64,000 nt of DNA from Roseovarius sp. MMSF_3281 (GCF_030733685.1 NZ_JASHIM010000022.1:1-64000); one strand, 5' to 3'; shown: positions 26,796-36,480, counted from the stretch's first letter. Numbers and translations are program-made. Notes: generated by a model not told the origin, from the letters alone.

Positions 26796-27911
26796 ATGGC
26801 GCCCAAGCGTCCCGGAAGTGCGGGCGCGGTCCCCAAAGCGGTCGAAAGCCCCGCACTGATTCCCCCCGGGTCCACAGGGCCGCTTTATGCGGCGCTGGAT
26901 CTGGGAACAAATAGTTGCCGCATGTTGATTGCCCGCCCGGACGGGGGGCAGTTCAAGGTGGTCGATAGCTTTTCCAAATCCGTGCAGCTTGGCGCGGGAT
27001 TGGAGAAGTCTGGCCGTTTGTCACGGTCTTCTATCTATCGCACCATTCAGGCCTTGCGTGTCTGTCAGCAGAAACTGAAGCGCCACAAGGTCAAGCGTAT
27101 GCGGCTTGTGGCGACCGAGGCGTGCCGCCGGGCGCGCAATGGCCGTGATTTCATGGCGCGGGTGAAGCGTGAGACCGGCCTGAACCTGGATATCATCGAA
27201 CCGCAGGAGGAGGCGCAACTGGCCGTTGTCTCTTGCGCGCCCTTGGTGAGCAGGGACACCGATCAGTTGCTGGTGGTGGATATCGGCGGCGGCTCGACCG
27301 AACTTGTCTGGATCGACCTGCGGGACGTGCCCAAGCCAGAGCGGCGGCGCGCCATCATGCGGATGCACAGCGGTTTTCATTGTCCTGAAACCGGGAGGCC
27401 CGCCGCCAAGGTGGTGGATTGGATCAGCGTGCCGCTTGGGGTGGCAACCCTGCGCGACCAGTTCCGCGACGTGGAGGACGACAGCGCGCGCTTTGCTCTG
27501 ATGAGTTGGTTTTTCGAGGAAAACCTGGCCGAGTTCGCGCCCTACAAGGATGAACAGGTGCGCGAGGGATTCCAGATTGTCGGCACCAGTGGCACGGTGA
27601 CGACCGTGGCGGCCAGCCATCTGGGATTGAAGCGTTATGACCGGAACAAGGTGGACGGTTTGCGGATGACCAGCGACGAGATCGACAAGGTGATCCGTGG
27701 CTATCTGACGCTTGGGCCCGAGGGGCGGCGGCGTGACCCGCGGATCGGGCTGGACCGGCAGGCGTTGATCATGTCGGGGGCGGCGATTTTGCAGGCGCTT
27801 TTGCGGTGCTGGCCGACCGACCGGCTTTCGGTGGCGGATCGCGGCCTGCGCGAAGGCATGCTTTATGCGCAGATGGCGAAAGACGGCGTATTGAAGGACG
27901 AACGGGACTGA
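26796..27911 (+). CDS. Ppx/GppA family phosphatase
   Basis: 371 residues. An actin-like ATPase-fold enzyme: phosphate loop 1 [14 protein letters not shown], phosphate loop 2 [13 protein letters not shown], and [11 protein letters not shown]. It lacks the C-terminal HD-like domain of long exopolyphosphatases, so it is the GppA-like short form acting on polyphosphate or pppGpp. Its stop codon shares bases with the rlmE start, a conserved pairing in this family. Confidence 0.88.
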   Translation: MAPKRPGSAGAVPKAVESPALIPPGSTGPLYAALDLGTNSCRMLIARPDGGQFKVVDSFSKSVQLGAGLEKSGRLSRSSIYRTIQALRVCQQKLKRHKVKRMRLVATEACRRARNGRDFMARVKRETGLNLDIIEPQEEAQLAVVSCAPLVSRDTDQLLVVDIGGGSTELVWIDLRDVPKPERRRAIMRMHSGFHCPETGRPAAKVVDWISVPLGVATLRDQFRDVEDDSARFALMSWFFEENLAEFAPYKDEQVREGFQIVGTSGTVTTVAASHLGLKRYDRNKVDGLRMTSDEIDKVIRGYLTLGPEGRRRDPRIGLDRQALIMSGAAILQALLRCWPTDRLSVADRGLREGMLYAQMAKDGVLKDERD

Positions 27912-28627
27912 TGGCGAAAAAACCGGACGGCAAGAACACCTCGGGGCGTGGACAGCGCGATTTGAAGGTGAAGGTGAAAACCGCCCGCGGGCGCAAGCCA
28001 TCGTCAACCCGGTGGCTGCAACGGCAGTTGAACGACCCCTATGTCAAGCGTGCGCAGGCCGATGGGTATCGCGGGCGCGCGGCCTACAAGATCATGGAAT
28101 TGGACGATAAATTCCGGTTTCTGGTGCCTGGTGCGCGGGTGGTCGACTTGGGCTGTGCGCCCGGCGGCTGGTGCCAGGTGGCGGTGCCGAGGGTGAATGC
28201 GCTTGGCGAAAAGCAAGGCAAGGCGCAGGGGTCGATCCTTGGCGTGGACCTGCAAGAGGTTGAGCCGATCGCGGGCTGCGAGTTACACCAGCTGGATTTC
28301 ATGGAAGACGGGGCCGACGACAAGGTCAAGGACTGGCTGGGCGGCAAGGCCGACGTGGTGATGAGCGACATGGCGGCGGCGAGTTCAGGCCATAAGCAGA
28401 CCGATCACTTGAGGATCATCGCGCTATGCGAGGCGGCGGCCTATCTGGCCTTTGACGTGCTGGAAGACGGGGGCACCTTCGTGTCCAAGGTTCTGGCCGG
28501 GGGGGCAGAGGGGGAATTGCAAAAGCTGCTCAAGCAACGCTTTGCCAAGGTCGCCAACGTGAAACCGCCCGCATCGCGCGCGGACAGTTCGGAAAAATTC
28601 GTGGTCGCCACGGGGTTCCGGGGCTGA
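27911..28627 (+). CDS. rlmE: 23S rRNA (uridine-2'-O)-methyltransferase
   Basis: 238 residues from ATG 27911, overlapping the upstream stop by one base. FtsJ/RrmJ family: SAM motif [15 protein letters not shown], catalytic K-D-K-E residues in [37 protein letters not shown] and [10 protein letters not shown]. Basic N-terminal extension for RNA binding. Methylates U2552 of 23S rRNA. Confidence 0.95.
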   Translation: MAKKPDGKNTSGRGQRDLKVKVKTARGRKPSSTRWLQRQLNDPYVKRAQADGYRGRAAYKIMELDDKFRFLVPGARVVDLGCAPGGWCQVAVPRVNALGEKQGKAQGSILGVDLQEVEPIAGCELHQLDFMEDGADDKVKDWLGGKADVVMSDMAAASSGHKQTDHLRIIALCEAAAYLAFDVLEDGGTFVSKVLAGGAEGELQKLLKQRFAKVANVKPPASRADSSEKFVVATGFRG

Positions 28628-28634
28628 GGCGGGG

Positions 28635-28820
28635 TTAGCTGGCCCGCCTTTCCGAGGCGGCGCTGATCGAGCGTTCGGCCTGCAGGCGGAAAAGCTTTGC
28701 CTCGGCGGCGTTGGCGGGTGCGGCGTGGGTTCTGACCTGACCGGCGATGTTGCGTTGCCGGATCAGTTCGAACAAGCGCGCAAGGCGCACGGCCTTCGTG
28801 GATTGAATGATGTGAGACAT
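28635..28820 (-). CDS. Small conserved-looking protein of unknown function
   Basis: 61 residues from ATG 28820 with a good ribosome site (cgaggggaatc). Mostly helical and basic in the first half (AVRLARLFELIRQRNIAGQV) with an Ala-rich second half. No known domain recognised. Confidence 0.5.
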   Translation of the reverse strand: MSHIIQSTKAVRLARLFELIRQRNIAGQVRTHAAPANAAEAKLFRLQAERSISAASERRAS

Positions 28821-29004
28821 GATTCCCCTCGTGCCTTACGGATACTGAGGCAGAACCATTGCCAGATCATTAAGGCCGATTTGGCGCGGGTGTCGTGCGA
28901 AATTGTGATGATTTGCGGCGGTTTCGCCGGGAGCGCGCCATAATCCAAGCCACCCGCGAAACCCTGTTTCGGGCGGTACTTCCGCCATGTTCTGTGGGGA
29001 GAAG

Positions 29005-29081
29005 TGGCGGACCGAGGAGGATTCGAACCCCCGACCCCCTGATTCGTAGTCAGGTACTCTATCCAGCTGAGCTATCGGTCC
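29005..29081 (-). tRNA. tRNA-Arg (anticodon ACG)
   Basis: Minus-strand acceptor ggaccga/tcggtcc, discriminator G, CCA encoded at 29005-29007, anticodon loop ctACGaa, T loop ttcgaat. 77 bases with CCA. A34 is normally edited to inosine by TadA. Confidence 0.96.
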
Positions 29082-29148
29082 GTGAGGGCGGGATGTAGAC
29101 CTTGCGCGCGGGTAGCGCAAGGGGGGCTTTGCAAAAAATCACGCAAAT

Positions 29149-30534
29149 TTAGAGGCCGCCGCGCGGAAGGTCGATGCGGAAACTGGTGCCGCTTTCGTCA
29201 CTGTGATCCAGCTCAAGCGATCCGCCGTGGCCGCGCACCAGTTCGGCGGCGATGGTCAGGCCCAGACCGGCGCCGCCCTTGGTGGCCCCGCCCTGGAAGG
29301 GTTGGAACAGGTGTTCGCGCGCTTTGGGCGGCAGGCCGGGGCCTGTATCGCTGACCCGGATGGTCCATGTGTCATCGGATTCGCTGGCCGCGATGGCGAT
29401 TTCACCGGGTTGGCCGGCGTTGACGATAGCCTGTCGCGCGTTGCGCACAAGGTTGGACAGGATGCGATACATCTGTTCGGCATCGGCGCGGATCATCATC
29501 TGATCGGGGATATCCTCGGCAAAGCTGATTTGCGCGTCACCCACGGCAAGGCGTTCGCTTTCCACCACGTCGCCCGCGATCTCGGCCAATCGAAAGCGCG
29601 AAAGCGTCGGCCCCGGTTCCTCGGCCTTGCCATAGGCCAGCGTGGTTTCGCACAGGTGTACGGCGCGGGTGATGGAGTTCACCAGCTTGGGCGCCATGCG
29701 TTTGACGGTGGGGTCCTCGCTCATTTCAATCCGGTCGATGAAAAGCTGTGCCGAGGTCAGGATGTTGCGCAAATCGTGGCTGACCTTGGCGACGGCCCCG
29801 CCCAGCTGCGCCAGCCGTTCCTTTTGCTTGAGCGAGCCGGTAAGCTGGGTCTGCATGAGTTTCAGGGTTTCCTCGGCCTCGCGCAGTTCCGAGATTCTCG
29901 CGGAAGGCTGAATCACGCGGCGGGCGTCCTCGGGGGCGGCGGCGTAGGATTGCATATGGCCCACGACCCGTTTGATGGGTTTCACAAGGATGCCTTGCAC
30001 CGCGAGGAAAAGGAGCCCTGCGGTGACCAGGGAAATGACGAGCGACAGCCACAGGATGCGCAACCCGTAGTCAAGCATGGCAGCGCGGAGATCCTCGGTA
30101 TCCAGTGTCACCTCGATCAGCAGTCCGGCCATCTTGACCGGATCGCCGATCACGCGAATAACCTCGTTCTCGGGTTCCAAAAGCCGGGCCATGGCATCGG
30201 AGATCAGGGTGGTGGCCGTCGGGTTGCGCAGATCGAAGGTGGCCGAGATGGGTTTGGGCATGTCCGAAGAAAGAACCAGCTGGCGGGCCTCGTCCCGGCG
30301 CAGCACGACGTTGAAAACCCCGGCGTTTTGCAAGAGTTCCTGTTCCAACTCGGCACTGATGTCTTCATTGGCCAGAAGCGCCAGCGAGGCGATTTGCGCG
30401 CGTTCCAGCCGGGAAATCAGAAAATCCTCGCGATAGCGGGCGACGGAGGGGACGAAGATCATCACCTCGGCCAGCATCACGAAGATCGCCGTCAGAAGCA
30501 GGAAGCGCCCGGAGAGAGTATTCAGAAACCGCAT
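29149..30534 (-). CDS. Orphan sensor histidine kinase
   Basis: 461 residues. Two transmembrane helices (about 8-28 and 158-180) enclose a periplasmic sensor of about 130 residues; a HAMP-like linker (QGILVKPIKRVVGHM) follows. The H-box is KVSHDLRNILTSAQL (His about 257), then N-box NLVRNARQAIVNAG, G1 VSDTGPGLPP and G2 GGAGLGLTIA. No response regulator is adjacent, so its partner is elsewhere. It starts 12 bases after the stop of the flavoprotein gene at 30547, so the two may be co-transcribed. Confidence 0.9.
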   Translation of the reverse strand: MRFLNTLSGRFLLLTAIFVMLAEVMIFVPSVARYREDFLISRLERAQIASLALLANEDISAELEQELLQNAGVFNVVLRRDEARQLVLSSDMPKPISATFDLRNPTATTLISDAMARLLEPENEVIRVIGDPVKMAGLLIEVTLDTEDLRAAMLDYGLRILWLSLVISLVTAGLLFLAVQGILVKPIKRVVGHMQSYAAAPEDARRVIQPSARISELREAEETLKLMQTQLTGSLKQKERLAQLGGAVAKVSHDLRNILTSAQLFIDRIEMSEDPTVKRMAPKLVNSITRAVHLCETTLAYGKAEEPGPTLSRFRLAEIAGDVVESERLAVGDAQISFAEDIPDQMMIRADAEQMYRILSNLVRNARQAIVNAGQPGEIAIAASESDDTWTIRVSDTGPGLPPKAREHLFQPFQGGATKGGAGLGLTIAAELVRGHGGSLELDHSDESGTSFRIDLPRGGL

Positions 30535-30546
30535 TGTACGCCCTAA

Positions 30547-31965
30547 TCAGGGAAGCCAGCGTTGCACCAGCCCCACGACCCGTTTGAGCATAGGATTATC
30601 AAACAGGCGAGGCGAGAAATAGGCCCCTGCGACGCGCTTGTTGATTTCCGCGATGGTCGGGTAGGGGGCAACCATGTTGGCCACATGTTTCATCTTGAGG
30701 CCATTGGCGATGACCATGGACCACATGGCAATGAGTTCACCCGCCTGATGCCCCGCGATCGACACGCCCACGGGGCGGCCTTTGACCACCATGACTTTGA
30801 TCAGGCCAGTGGTCTGGCGTTCGGCGATGGCGCGGTCGTTTTCGGCATAGGTGAAACGGGCCACTTCGAGGGCCTCGCCGTGGATTTCGCGGGCCTTGGC
30901 TTCGGTCAGGCCCACCTGGGCCAGTTCGGGGGCGGTGTAGGTCGCCCATGGGATATGCTCGGTTTTCGCCGTGGCGGGCAGGGACAGCAGGGCCGAGCGG
31001 ATAACGATGCCCGCGTGATAGCCCGCGACATGGGTGAATTGCAGGCCGCCCGCAACATCGCCGATGGCGTAGACGCGGCGGTTCGTGGTGCGCAGGCCCT
31101 CATCCACCTTGATGCCCGCCTTGGTGGCCTGGATGCCTGCCGCCTTGAGGTTGAGCTTGTCGATATTGGGTTTGCGCCCCACGGCCATCAGCAGGTGCGA
31201 GCCGGTGAAACTGCGCCCATCCTTGCAGGTGACGGTGATATTGCCCGCCTTTCCCGAGATGGTATCGGCCAGCGCCTCTTCGGCCAGTTCCAGCCCTTCG
31301 GCTTTCAGCGCGTCAAGGACAACGGCGGCACATTCGGGATCATCGCGGCCAAAGGCTTTGGCCCCTTCGATGACTGTAACCTTGGAGCCCAGGCGCAGAT
31401 GCGCCTGGGCCATTTCCATGCCGATGGGGCCACCGCCGATGATCAGAAGGTGATCGGGTTTTTCGCGAAGATCGAACAGCGTTTCGTTGGTTTCGTAGGG
31501 CACGGACTCGAGCCCCGGAATCGGTGGCACGAAGGGCGAGGAGCCGCTGGCGATAACGATCCGGCGGGCGGTGATTTCGTGGTTTCCGGCCTTGACGGTT
31601 TTGGCGTCGATGAATTCACCATATTCAGTGATCACGCGTACGTCGAGGCGCTCAAATCGTTCCACGCTGTCATGCGGGGCAATGGTGCCGATGACATCGT
31701 GAACATGATCCTTGGCGGCGGCGTAATCCACCTGTGGCGTGCTGTCTGCCACGCCGAAAGCCCCGGTGTGGCTGACCCGGTGCGCGGCCTTGCCGCTGGC
31801 CAACAGGGCCTTGGAGGGGACGCAGCCGTAGTTCAGGCAATCGCCGCCCATCTTGTGGCCCTCCAGAAGGGTCACATCAGCCCCCATCTGCACGGCCCCG
31901 GCGGCAACGGACAAGCCGCCCGAACCTGCCCCGATGATCAGCAGGTCAGTGTCGATCTTATGCAT
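30547..31965 (-). CDS. MerA-like pyridine nucleotide-disulfide oxidoreductase
   Basis: 472 residues. FAD site IIGAGSGGLSVAAG, redox-active cysteine pair in GGDCLNYGCVPSK, NAD(P) site IIGGGPIGMEMAQ, second FAD motif RVYAIGDVAGG. The C-terminal catalytic His of dihydrolipoamide dehydrogenases is replaced (VAPYPTIAEIN), as in mercuric-reductase-like enzymes, which have Tyr at this point; there is no N-terminal heavy-metal domain. It is followed after 3 bases upstream by a TVP38 membrane protein, a recurrent partner of this flavoprotein group. Likely a cytoplasmic or membrane-associated reductase of unknown substrate. Confidence 0.87.
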   Translation of the reverse strand: MHKIDTDLLIIGAGSGGLSVAAGAVQMGADVTLLEGHKMGGDCLNYGCVPSKALLASGKAAHRVSHTGAFGVADSTPQVDYAAAKDHVHDVIGTIAPHDSVERFERLDVRVITEYGEFIDAKTVKAGNHEITARRIVIASGSSPFVPPIPGLESVPYETNETLFDLREKPDHLLIIGGGPIGMEMAQAHLRLGSKVTVIEGAKAFGRDDPECAAVVLDALKAEGLELAEEALADTISGKAGNITVTCKDGRSFTGSHLLMAVGRKPNIDKLNLKAAGIQATKAGIKVDEGLRTTNRRVYAIGDVAGGLQFTHVAGYHAGIVIRSALLSLPATAKTEHIPWATYTAPELAQVGLTEAKAREIHGEALEVARFTYAENDRAIAERQTTGLIKVMVVKGRPVGVSIAGHQAGELIAMWSMVIANGLKMKHVANMVAPYPTIAEINKRVAGAYFSPRLFDNPMLKRVVGLVQRWLP

Positions 31966-31968
31966 GGG

Positions 31969-32700
31969 TCAGATGTCCTTTTTGCCACGCAGGGCTTTGA
32001 TAACGATGGGCAGGGCCGCGAGAAAACAAAGGCCGAGGATCGGGCCGATGACTTGCGGCTCCCACAGAAGGGAGAGGTCGGGGCTTTCGCCACGATCGAA
32101 AACCTCGCCCAGTCCCACGCCAATCCAGGTAAAGACGATGGCGCCGGGGATGATACCCAGAACGGTGGTGAAGGCGAAGTTGAAGAACCTGACACCCACC
32201 AGGGCGGGCAGCAGGTTAGCCACGAAAAAGGGCACGGCGGGCACAAGGCGCATCAGGAAAAGCACGCTGATTTCATGCTCTTGCAGGCCTGACTTAATGC
32301 GCTTCAGCGTGCCCTCCGAGGTTTCAATGCGGGCCGCGAGTGTGCGTCCAAGACCCCAGCGTGCCGCAAGGAAAATGGCGACGGCCCCAAGCGAGGCGGC
32401 GATGACATTGAACGTGGTGCCAAGACCAAGCCCAAAGAGAAACCCGCCGGTGACAGAGGCCACCGCCGCACCGGGCAGCGAGAAGGCCACGATCACGAAA
32501 TAGACCGCGACGAAAACCGCCACCATGGAAAGGTAATGGGTGTCGCGAAAGACAAGCAGGGCCTCGCGGTTCTCGCGCAGGGTTTCGAACGACAGGTAGT
32601 CACGCAGCGTAAAGAACCCGATCATCGCTCCGAGAATAATGAGGATCAGGGGGGCGTGTCGCCAAGGATGGGCTTTTTCGGTTTGAGTCATGTCGTTCAT
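31969..32700 (-). CDS. TVP38/TMEM64 (DedA-like) membrane protein
   Basis: 243 residues from ATG 32700 (MNDMTQTEK); an alternative start at 32742 adds 14 residues. Contains the VTT domain: FSLPGAAVASVTGGFLFGLGLG, RLVPAVPFFVANLLPALVGV and FAFTTVLGIIPGAIVFTWIG, with at least five transmembrane helices and the re-entrant loops typical of lipid-scramblase-type DedA/VTT proteins. Overlaps in transcription with the MerA-like gene. Confidence 0.87.
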   Translation of the reverse strand: MNDMTQTEKAHPWRHAPLILIILGAMIGFFTLRDYLSFETLRENREALLVFRDTHYLSMVAVFVAVYFVIVAFSLPGAAVASVTGGFLFGLGLGTTFNVIAASLGAVAIFLAARWGLGRTLAARIETSEGTLKRIKSGLQEHEISVLFLMRLVPAVPFFVANLLPALVGVRFFNFAFTTVLGIIPGAIVFTWIGVGLGEVFDRGESPDLSLLWEPQVIGPILGLCFLAALPIVIKALRGKKDI

Positions 32701-32883
32701 CGGTTCTGTCCCGGCTTGTGCGGTTGCCGACAAGATGACCATGCCGGGCGCTGCTGGCTATAGGGCTCACGCGGGGGTGATGGGTGTTGATGGAATTCGC
32801 CCTTAAACTTCGGTATTTTGCAGCTTTGTAACAGGAATGACGCAAAACCTTGCGGAAATTGTTGCAAAAGGCATGGGCCGGGT

Positions 32884-32912
32884 TTGACTTGGGGGCGGAG
32901 GGCCTCTATAGA
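32884..32912 (+). promoter_or_regulatory. Sigma-70 promoter of rpmH-rnpA-yidD
   Basis: TTGACT (32884-32889) and TATAGA (32907-32912) with exactly 17 bases between; start of transcription expected about 65 bases before the rpmH ATG. Confidence 0.8.
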
Positions 32913-32984
32913 CCGGCTTCGAAATGAATTCGGGCTGGCCGCGATTCCTGTGTGTTTGCCCGCCCAAAGACCGGAGACGGAGCG

Positions 32985-33119
32985 ATGAAACGCACCTACC
33001 AACCCTCGAACCTGGTTCGCAAGCGCCGCCACGGTTTCCGTGCGCGTATGGCCACCAAAGCTGGCCGCAAGATCCTGAACGCGCGTCGCGCGCGTGGCCG
33101 CAAGTCGCTGAGCGCGTAA
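32985..33119 (+). CDS. rpmH: 50S ribosomal protein L34
   Basis: 44 residues: [20 protein letters not shown] at the start and RGRKSLSA at the end, the invariant L34 pattern. Ribosome site ggagacggagcg. First gene of the classical rpmH-rnpA-yidD cluster. Confidence 0.98.
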
Positions 33120-33144
33120 GCCTCAGTCATAGGATTTACGGATC

Positions 33145-33546
33145 ATGACACCGCCGGAGGCCCCCGACAAAGACGCGGGGATAGCGCCCCCGGCGGTTTC
33201 CGTTTGTCTTGAAACCTTGAAAAAACGCGGTGATTTCCTGTTGGCCGCGCGGGCGCGCAAGCAGGGCACCAAGGCGATGATGGTGCAGGGGCGTGAGCGC
33301 GATGATGGCGACCCGGCCATTCGCGTTGGCTTTACCTGTTCCAAGAAGGTGGGCAACGCGGTGGCGCGCAACCGGGCCAAGCGGCGGCTGCGCGAGGTGG
33401 CGCGGCTGGTCTTGCCGGGGCAGGGCAAGCCGGGCTGGGATTACGTGCTGATCGGGCGGAAAGAAGCCACCGCCGAGCGAGATTTCGAAGACTTGAAGGG
33501 GGATCTGAAATTCGCCCTCAAGCGATTGCACTCAAACGGAAAATGA
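33145..33546 (+). CDS. rnpA: Ribonuclease P protein component
   Basis: 133 residues. Contains the RNR motif region [18 protein letters not shown] and the substrate-cleft strand [12 protein letters not shown], then [19 protein letters not shown]. Binds RNase P RNA for 5' tRNA maturation. Overlaps yidD by 4 bases. Confidence 0.95.
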   Translation: MTPPEAPDKDAGIAPPAVSVCLETLKKRGDFLLAARARKQGTKAMMVQGRERDDGDPAIRVGFTCSKKVGNAVARNRAKRRLREVARLVLPGQGKPGWDYVLIGRKEATAERDFEDLKGDLKFALKRLHSNGK

Positions 33547-33782
33547 CCCCTTTGGCGCATATCCTGTCGTGGCCGGTGAAGGCCTATCGGCTGATTTTTT
33601 CGCCCTGGGTTGGGTTCAATTGCCGCTATCAACCGACCTGCAGCCAATATGCATTAGAGGCCTTGGAAAAGCATGGTGGGATCAAAGGCGGTTGGCTGGC
33701 CTTCAAGCGGATTATCCGCTGTAACCCTTGGGGGCAATGTGGCTATGATCCGGTGCCGGAGAAACCCGAAAAAGATCGCTGA
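33543..33782 (+). CDS. yidD: Membrane protein insertion efficiency factor
   Basis: 79 residues with the YidD signature: [49 protein letters not shown]. It sits at the inner membrane by an amphipathic helix and assists YidC. The yidC gene that usually follows is not here. Confidence 0.93.
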   Translation: MTPLAHILSWPVKAYRLIFSPWVGFNCRYQPTCSQYALEALEKHGGIKGGWLAFKRIIRCNPWGQCGYDPVPEKPEKDR

Positions 33783-33915
33783 AACGCGTGGCTGTATCGT
33801 TTGGAACCTTGATAGCGCAGTTTTGGGTGGGCCGGCCCCCCCCGGCGGGTTCATTGCCAAGACTTAGAAGCTATATAGGTCATAGCATTACGCTTTGGGG
33901 GTACGCCCTTAATCA

Positions 33916-34080
33916 TGGCTTTTCTCTGAGTGCTTCGTAAGGTGTCTTTGTTTGTGCGCACCGCGCAGTCCGTGGATGTTGTGGAAGCGTTCGCATTTGC
34001 CCGGGGGGCTTCGAGATCGACATCGCCTTTGTAGTTGAGAAGCTAGACCTTCTGCCCATCGACCTGTGTGACCGTTCTAC
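33916..34080 (-). pseudogene. Decayed transposase (integrase-core) C-terminal fragment
   Basis: On the minus strand three reading frames together spell the end of an IS481/IS3-type transposase: VERSHRS in one frame, LLNYKGDVDLEA in another, CERFHNIHGLRGAHK in the third, then TPYEALREK in a fourth step. In intact elements these run continuously as VERSHRS...DVDLEAKL...ERFYNFHRPHGAH...TPYEALREKL. At least two frameshifts and a stop have destroyed it, and the N-terminal catalytic part is missing. No terminal repeats were recognised. Confidence 0.7.
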
Positions 34081-34605
34081 CATGCCAGCCTCGTAAAACG
34101 TGCCGTATCGGCCTCCGATGATGCGGAGGTTTGCATCGAGCAGATGGTTGAGCATGCGTTCGTGACGGCATGGGCAACGGCAACCTGCCTCTCGCCATAA
34201 GGTTATGGAAATGTGAAGTGATGCGCATAAGGGGTGTAAATACGGGCAAAAGTTGAGTTAGGCTATGCAAAGCATGTATTTGTTGCGGCTATCCACTGCT
34301 AAAGGCTTGGTCGCCATGGGGCGATTGGTTTTTCGGCCAGTGTGGCAGGGAGTGAAGGGGTGAAGCGGGCACCAATTGCCCTTGGGGAAATCCGTGTAGG
34401 GATCAGGGGGGCTTTGGTAATCTATGCGCAAATCCGGTAGTAGGAAGAGGGGTCGGCGAGGCCGATTTTATCGTTAGGCCTTGAATTGGGCTCGTTTAAG
34501 ATACATTTTGATCGCGCGCACCTTGATCTGTGTGTCGATACCGCTATACGGTGGGGATTTCTGGGGTGTTAGTGAAAAAGTAGTCTATTTTTGGCATTGG
34601 TATGG

Positions 34606-34638
34606 TTGACATATACGAAATAATGCTTCTTTATTTCG
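34606..34638 (+). promoter_or_regulatory. Putative promoter with inverted repeat before the first repeat-protein gene
   Basis: TTGACA (34606-34611) has a weak -10 (CTTTAT, 34629-34634) after 17 bases. Overlapping it is a perfect inverted repeat cgaaataa/ttatttcg (34616-34623 and 34631-34638), which could be an operator or a 5' hairpin. It lies about 170 bases before the start at 34804. Confidence 0.45.
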
Positions 34639-34803
34639 CGGGGTGGATAAGGCTGTCTTTTGCTCGGTTGTCAGCGTGATGCCCCTTTTTCGTTTGGTGT
34701 CACGGTCGGGTGTACTGTTTTCGGGCAAGTATTGTCTCGATCACGTGAGTTTTGAGTTTAATGCGCGCTTTTCGGCGTCAGGTATCGGAGAAGGTCGGTA
34801 GAG

Positions 34804-36444
34804 GTGGCAAAAAAGGGAAAAGACGTATCGGTGGAGCGGCAGGAGAGTGGTGATTTATCGCCCTTTTCGGTGACGTTGCCAGAGTCGGGTCGCCCGGTTG
34901 CGCGGTCCGGCTTAAACGGTGCGTCGGCAAGTGCCATCGGTATGGGGCTGGTGTTGCAGGGGGGGCTGACAGAGCCTTCCGTGGCGCTGGCCGGTGATGC
35001 CAAGCCAGACGATGCCACGAACGAGGATTCCACCGAAGCGCCCGTAAGTGCCGAAAAGGATGCGGGCACGACGAACCCCGAAGCGCCATTGCCGAATGCC
35101 CCTGTGGACAACACCCTTGAGGATGGGGACGCCCCTGTAGAGGCTGCTTTTGCGGCGTCCGCGCCCGTCGTGGCGGCGGGCCGGACGACCGAGGTTGGGA
35201 ATGCCGGCTCGGCGGCGGCGGCCATGGCTGCCGCTTTGTCGGAGGAAGAAGACCAAGACGACACGATTCTTGCGACCGCCGATGTGACCGGGGAAGCCGC
35301 CCAAGCGGTGGATTTGATTGACCCGGATGCAGAGACGGACGGGCTGCTGGGGCCGGTGCTTGACCCCGTGTTGGGCGACGACGGTATCGTCGATGGCCTG
35401 CTTGATTCGCTTGCTGGAGAAGGCGGGGTGCTTGACCAACTGCTCGGCGAGGGCAGTGTCCTTGACGACGTGCTTGGCACCGTGGTCGGCGAAAACGGCC
35501 TTTTGGACCTTGACGTGCTGGAAGGGTTGCTTGGCGAAGACGGCTTCCTGGGCGGTGCGATTCAGGTTGTCATTGGCGACGAAGGGCTTGTGGCCGACCT
35601 TCTTGGTGAAGATGGCGTCGTTGATGATCTTCTGGATCCGCTGATTGCGGACGATGGCGTTCTGGATGGCCTGCTTAGCCCGGTGCTCGGCGGTGGTGTC
35701 GTGGATGACCTTATCGGTGAAGACAGTATCGTATCCGATCTGGTCGGGGATCTGTTCGGTGAAAGCGGCCTCGTGGATGAGGTTGTCGCGGATATTCCGG
35801 TTGTCGGTGACCTGCTGGGCTCTGATGGCCTTCTAGGCGGTGTTTTCGGTGAAGGCAGCGCCCTTGGCGGGCTGCTTGGCTCGGGCGGCGAAGAAGAAGA
35901 AACCGCAGACGGCAGTGACACGGCAGCGGGCGAGGAGGAGTCCGGGGATGGCGGTTTCCTTGACGGACTTCTGGGAGGAGATTCCCTGTTGGGCGGTGCC
36001 GACGAGAGCGTGACGGAACCCGTTGAAGAGATCCTTGGTGGTGAGGACGGTGTGCTGTCCGGCCTGCTTGGTGACGACGATCCGTTCAACATGAATGTTC
36101 CCGAGGGGGAGGCCGACGAGGTCGACGACCTTTATGCCGGGCTTGTCGGTGAGAACAGCCTGACAGGGTCGCTTGCGGGGCAGGGTATTCTGGGCGCCGC
36201 CGCGGATGCCGTGGCGGACAGCGAGGTCGATGATCTTCTCAACGAGATCCTCGGGCCGTCCAGTGCGGATGTTGCCGTGGGCGAGAATGTGTTCGGAGCG
36301 CTGTTTGAGGGCGTGGAAGGTCTGGGCACCCAGGTTGGTGGCGTCCTTGCGGATGTCGCTGGCGGTGCCGAGGAGAGCCTTCCGCTCGATACAGATGCTT
36401 CGCTGCTTGATGGGTTGTTACCGGATAACGACGATTCCGTGTAA
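34804..36444 (+). CDS. Acidic Leu/Gly/Asp repeat protein, probable type I secretion substrate (1)
   Basis: 546 residues from GTG 34804. The first 45 residues are mixed and polar, then an Ala/Pro/Asp/Glu-rich linker to about residue 180. Residues about 180-450 consist of degenerate 9-12-residue repeats of the kind VLDGLLGEDG, DGIVDGLLDSLAGEGG and SALGGLLGSGG, very acidic and with regular Leu spacing. No cysteine, no signal peptide and no RTX nonapeptide GGxGxDxUx is present. The protein is encoded directly before the outer-membrane factor, exporter and fusion-protein genes, so it is probably their substrate. Its repeat style is shared with the genes at 46956 and 48669. Its N-terminus lacks the Bap-type motif of those two. 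Confidence 0.75.
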   Translation: MAKKGKDVSVERQESGDLSPFSVTLPESGRPVARSGLNGASASAIGMGLVLQGGLTEPSVALAGDAKPDDATNEDSTEAPVSAEKDAGTTNPEAPLPNAPVDNTLEDGDAPVEAAFAASAPVVAAGRTTEVGNAGSAAAAMAAALSEEEDQDDTILATADVTGEAAQAVDLIDPDAETDGLLGPVLDPVLGDDGIVDGLLDSLAGEGGVLDQLLGEGSVLDDVLGTVVGENGLLDLDVLEGLLGEDGFLGGAIQVVIGDEGLVADLLGEDGVVDDLLDPLIADDGVLDGLLSPVLGGGVVDDLIGEDSIVSDLVGDLFGESGLVDEVVADIPVVGDLLGSDGLLGGVFGEGSALGGLLGSGGEEEETADGSDTAAGEEESGDGGFLDGLLGGDSLLGGADESVTEPVEEILGGEDGVLSGLLGDDDPFNMNVPEGEADEVDDLYAGLVGENSLTGSLAGQGILGAAADAVADSEVDDLLNEILGPSSADVAVGENVFGALFEGVEGLGTQVGGVLADVAGGAEESLPLDTDASLLDGLLPDNDDSV

Positions 36445-36480
36445 ATGGACACCCTTAGGGTTGAAATACATTCTGAAATA

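Larger units (their letters stand above)
33783..34803. other. 1-kb low-coding junction between backbone and accessory region
   Basis: No intact gene was found. The segment is clearly AT-richer than its left flank, holds a decayed transposase fragment (33916-34080, separate entry) and a putative promoter with an inverted repeat (34606-34638). The rest (34090-34560) shows no recognisable feature. Confidence 0.6.

Noticed and set aside
33913..34155. 80-codon open frame read as a normal gene
   Set aside because: Only pieces match transposases and the true sequence is spread over several frames; reported as a pseudogene instead.
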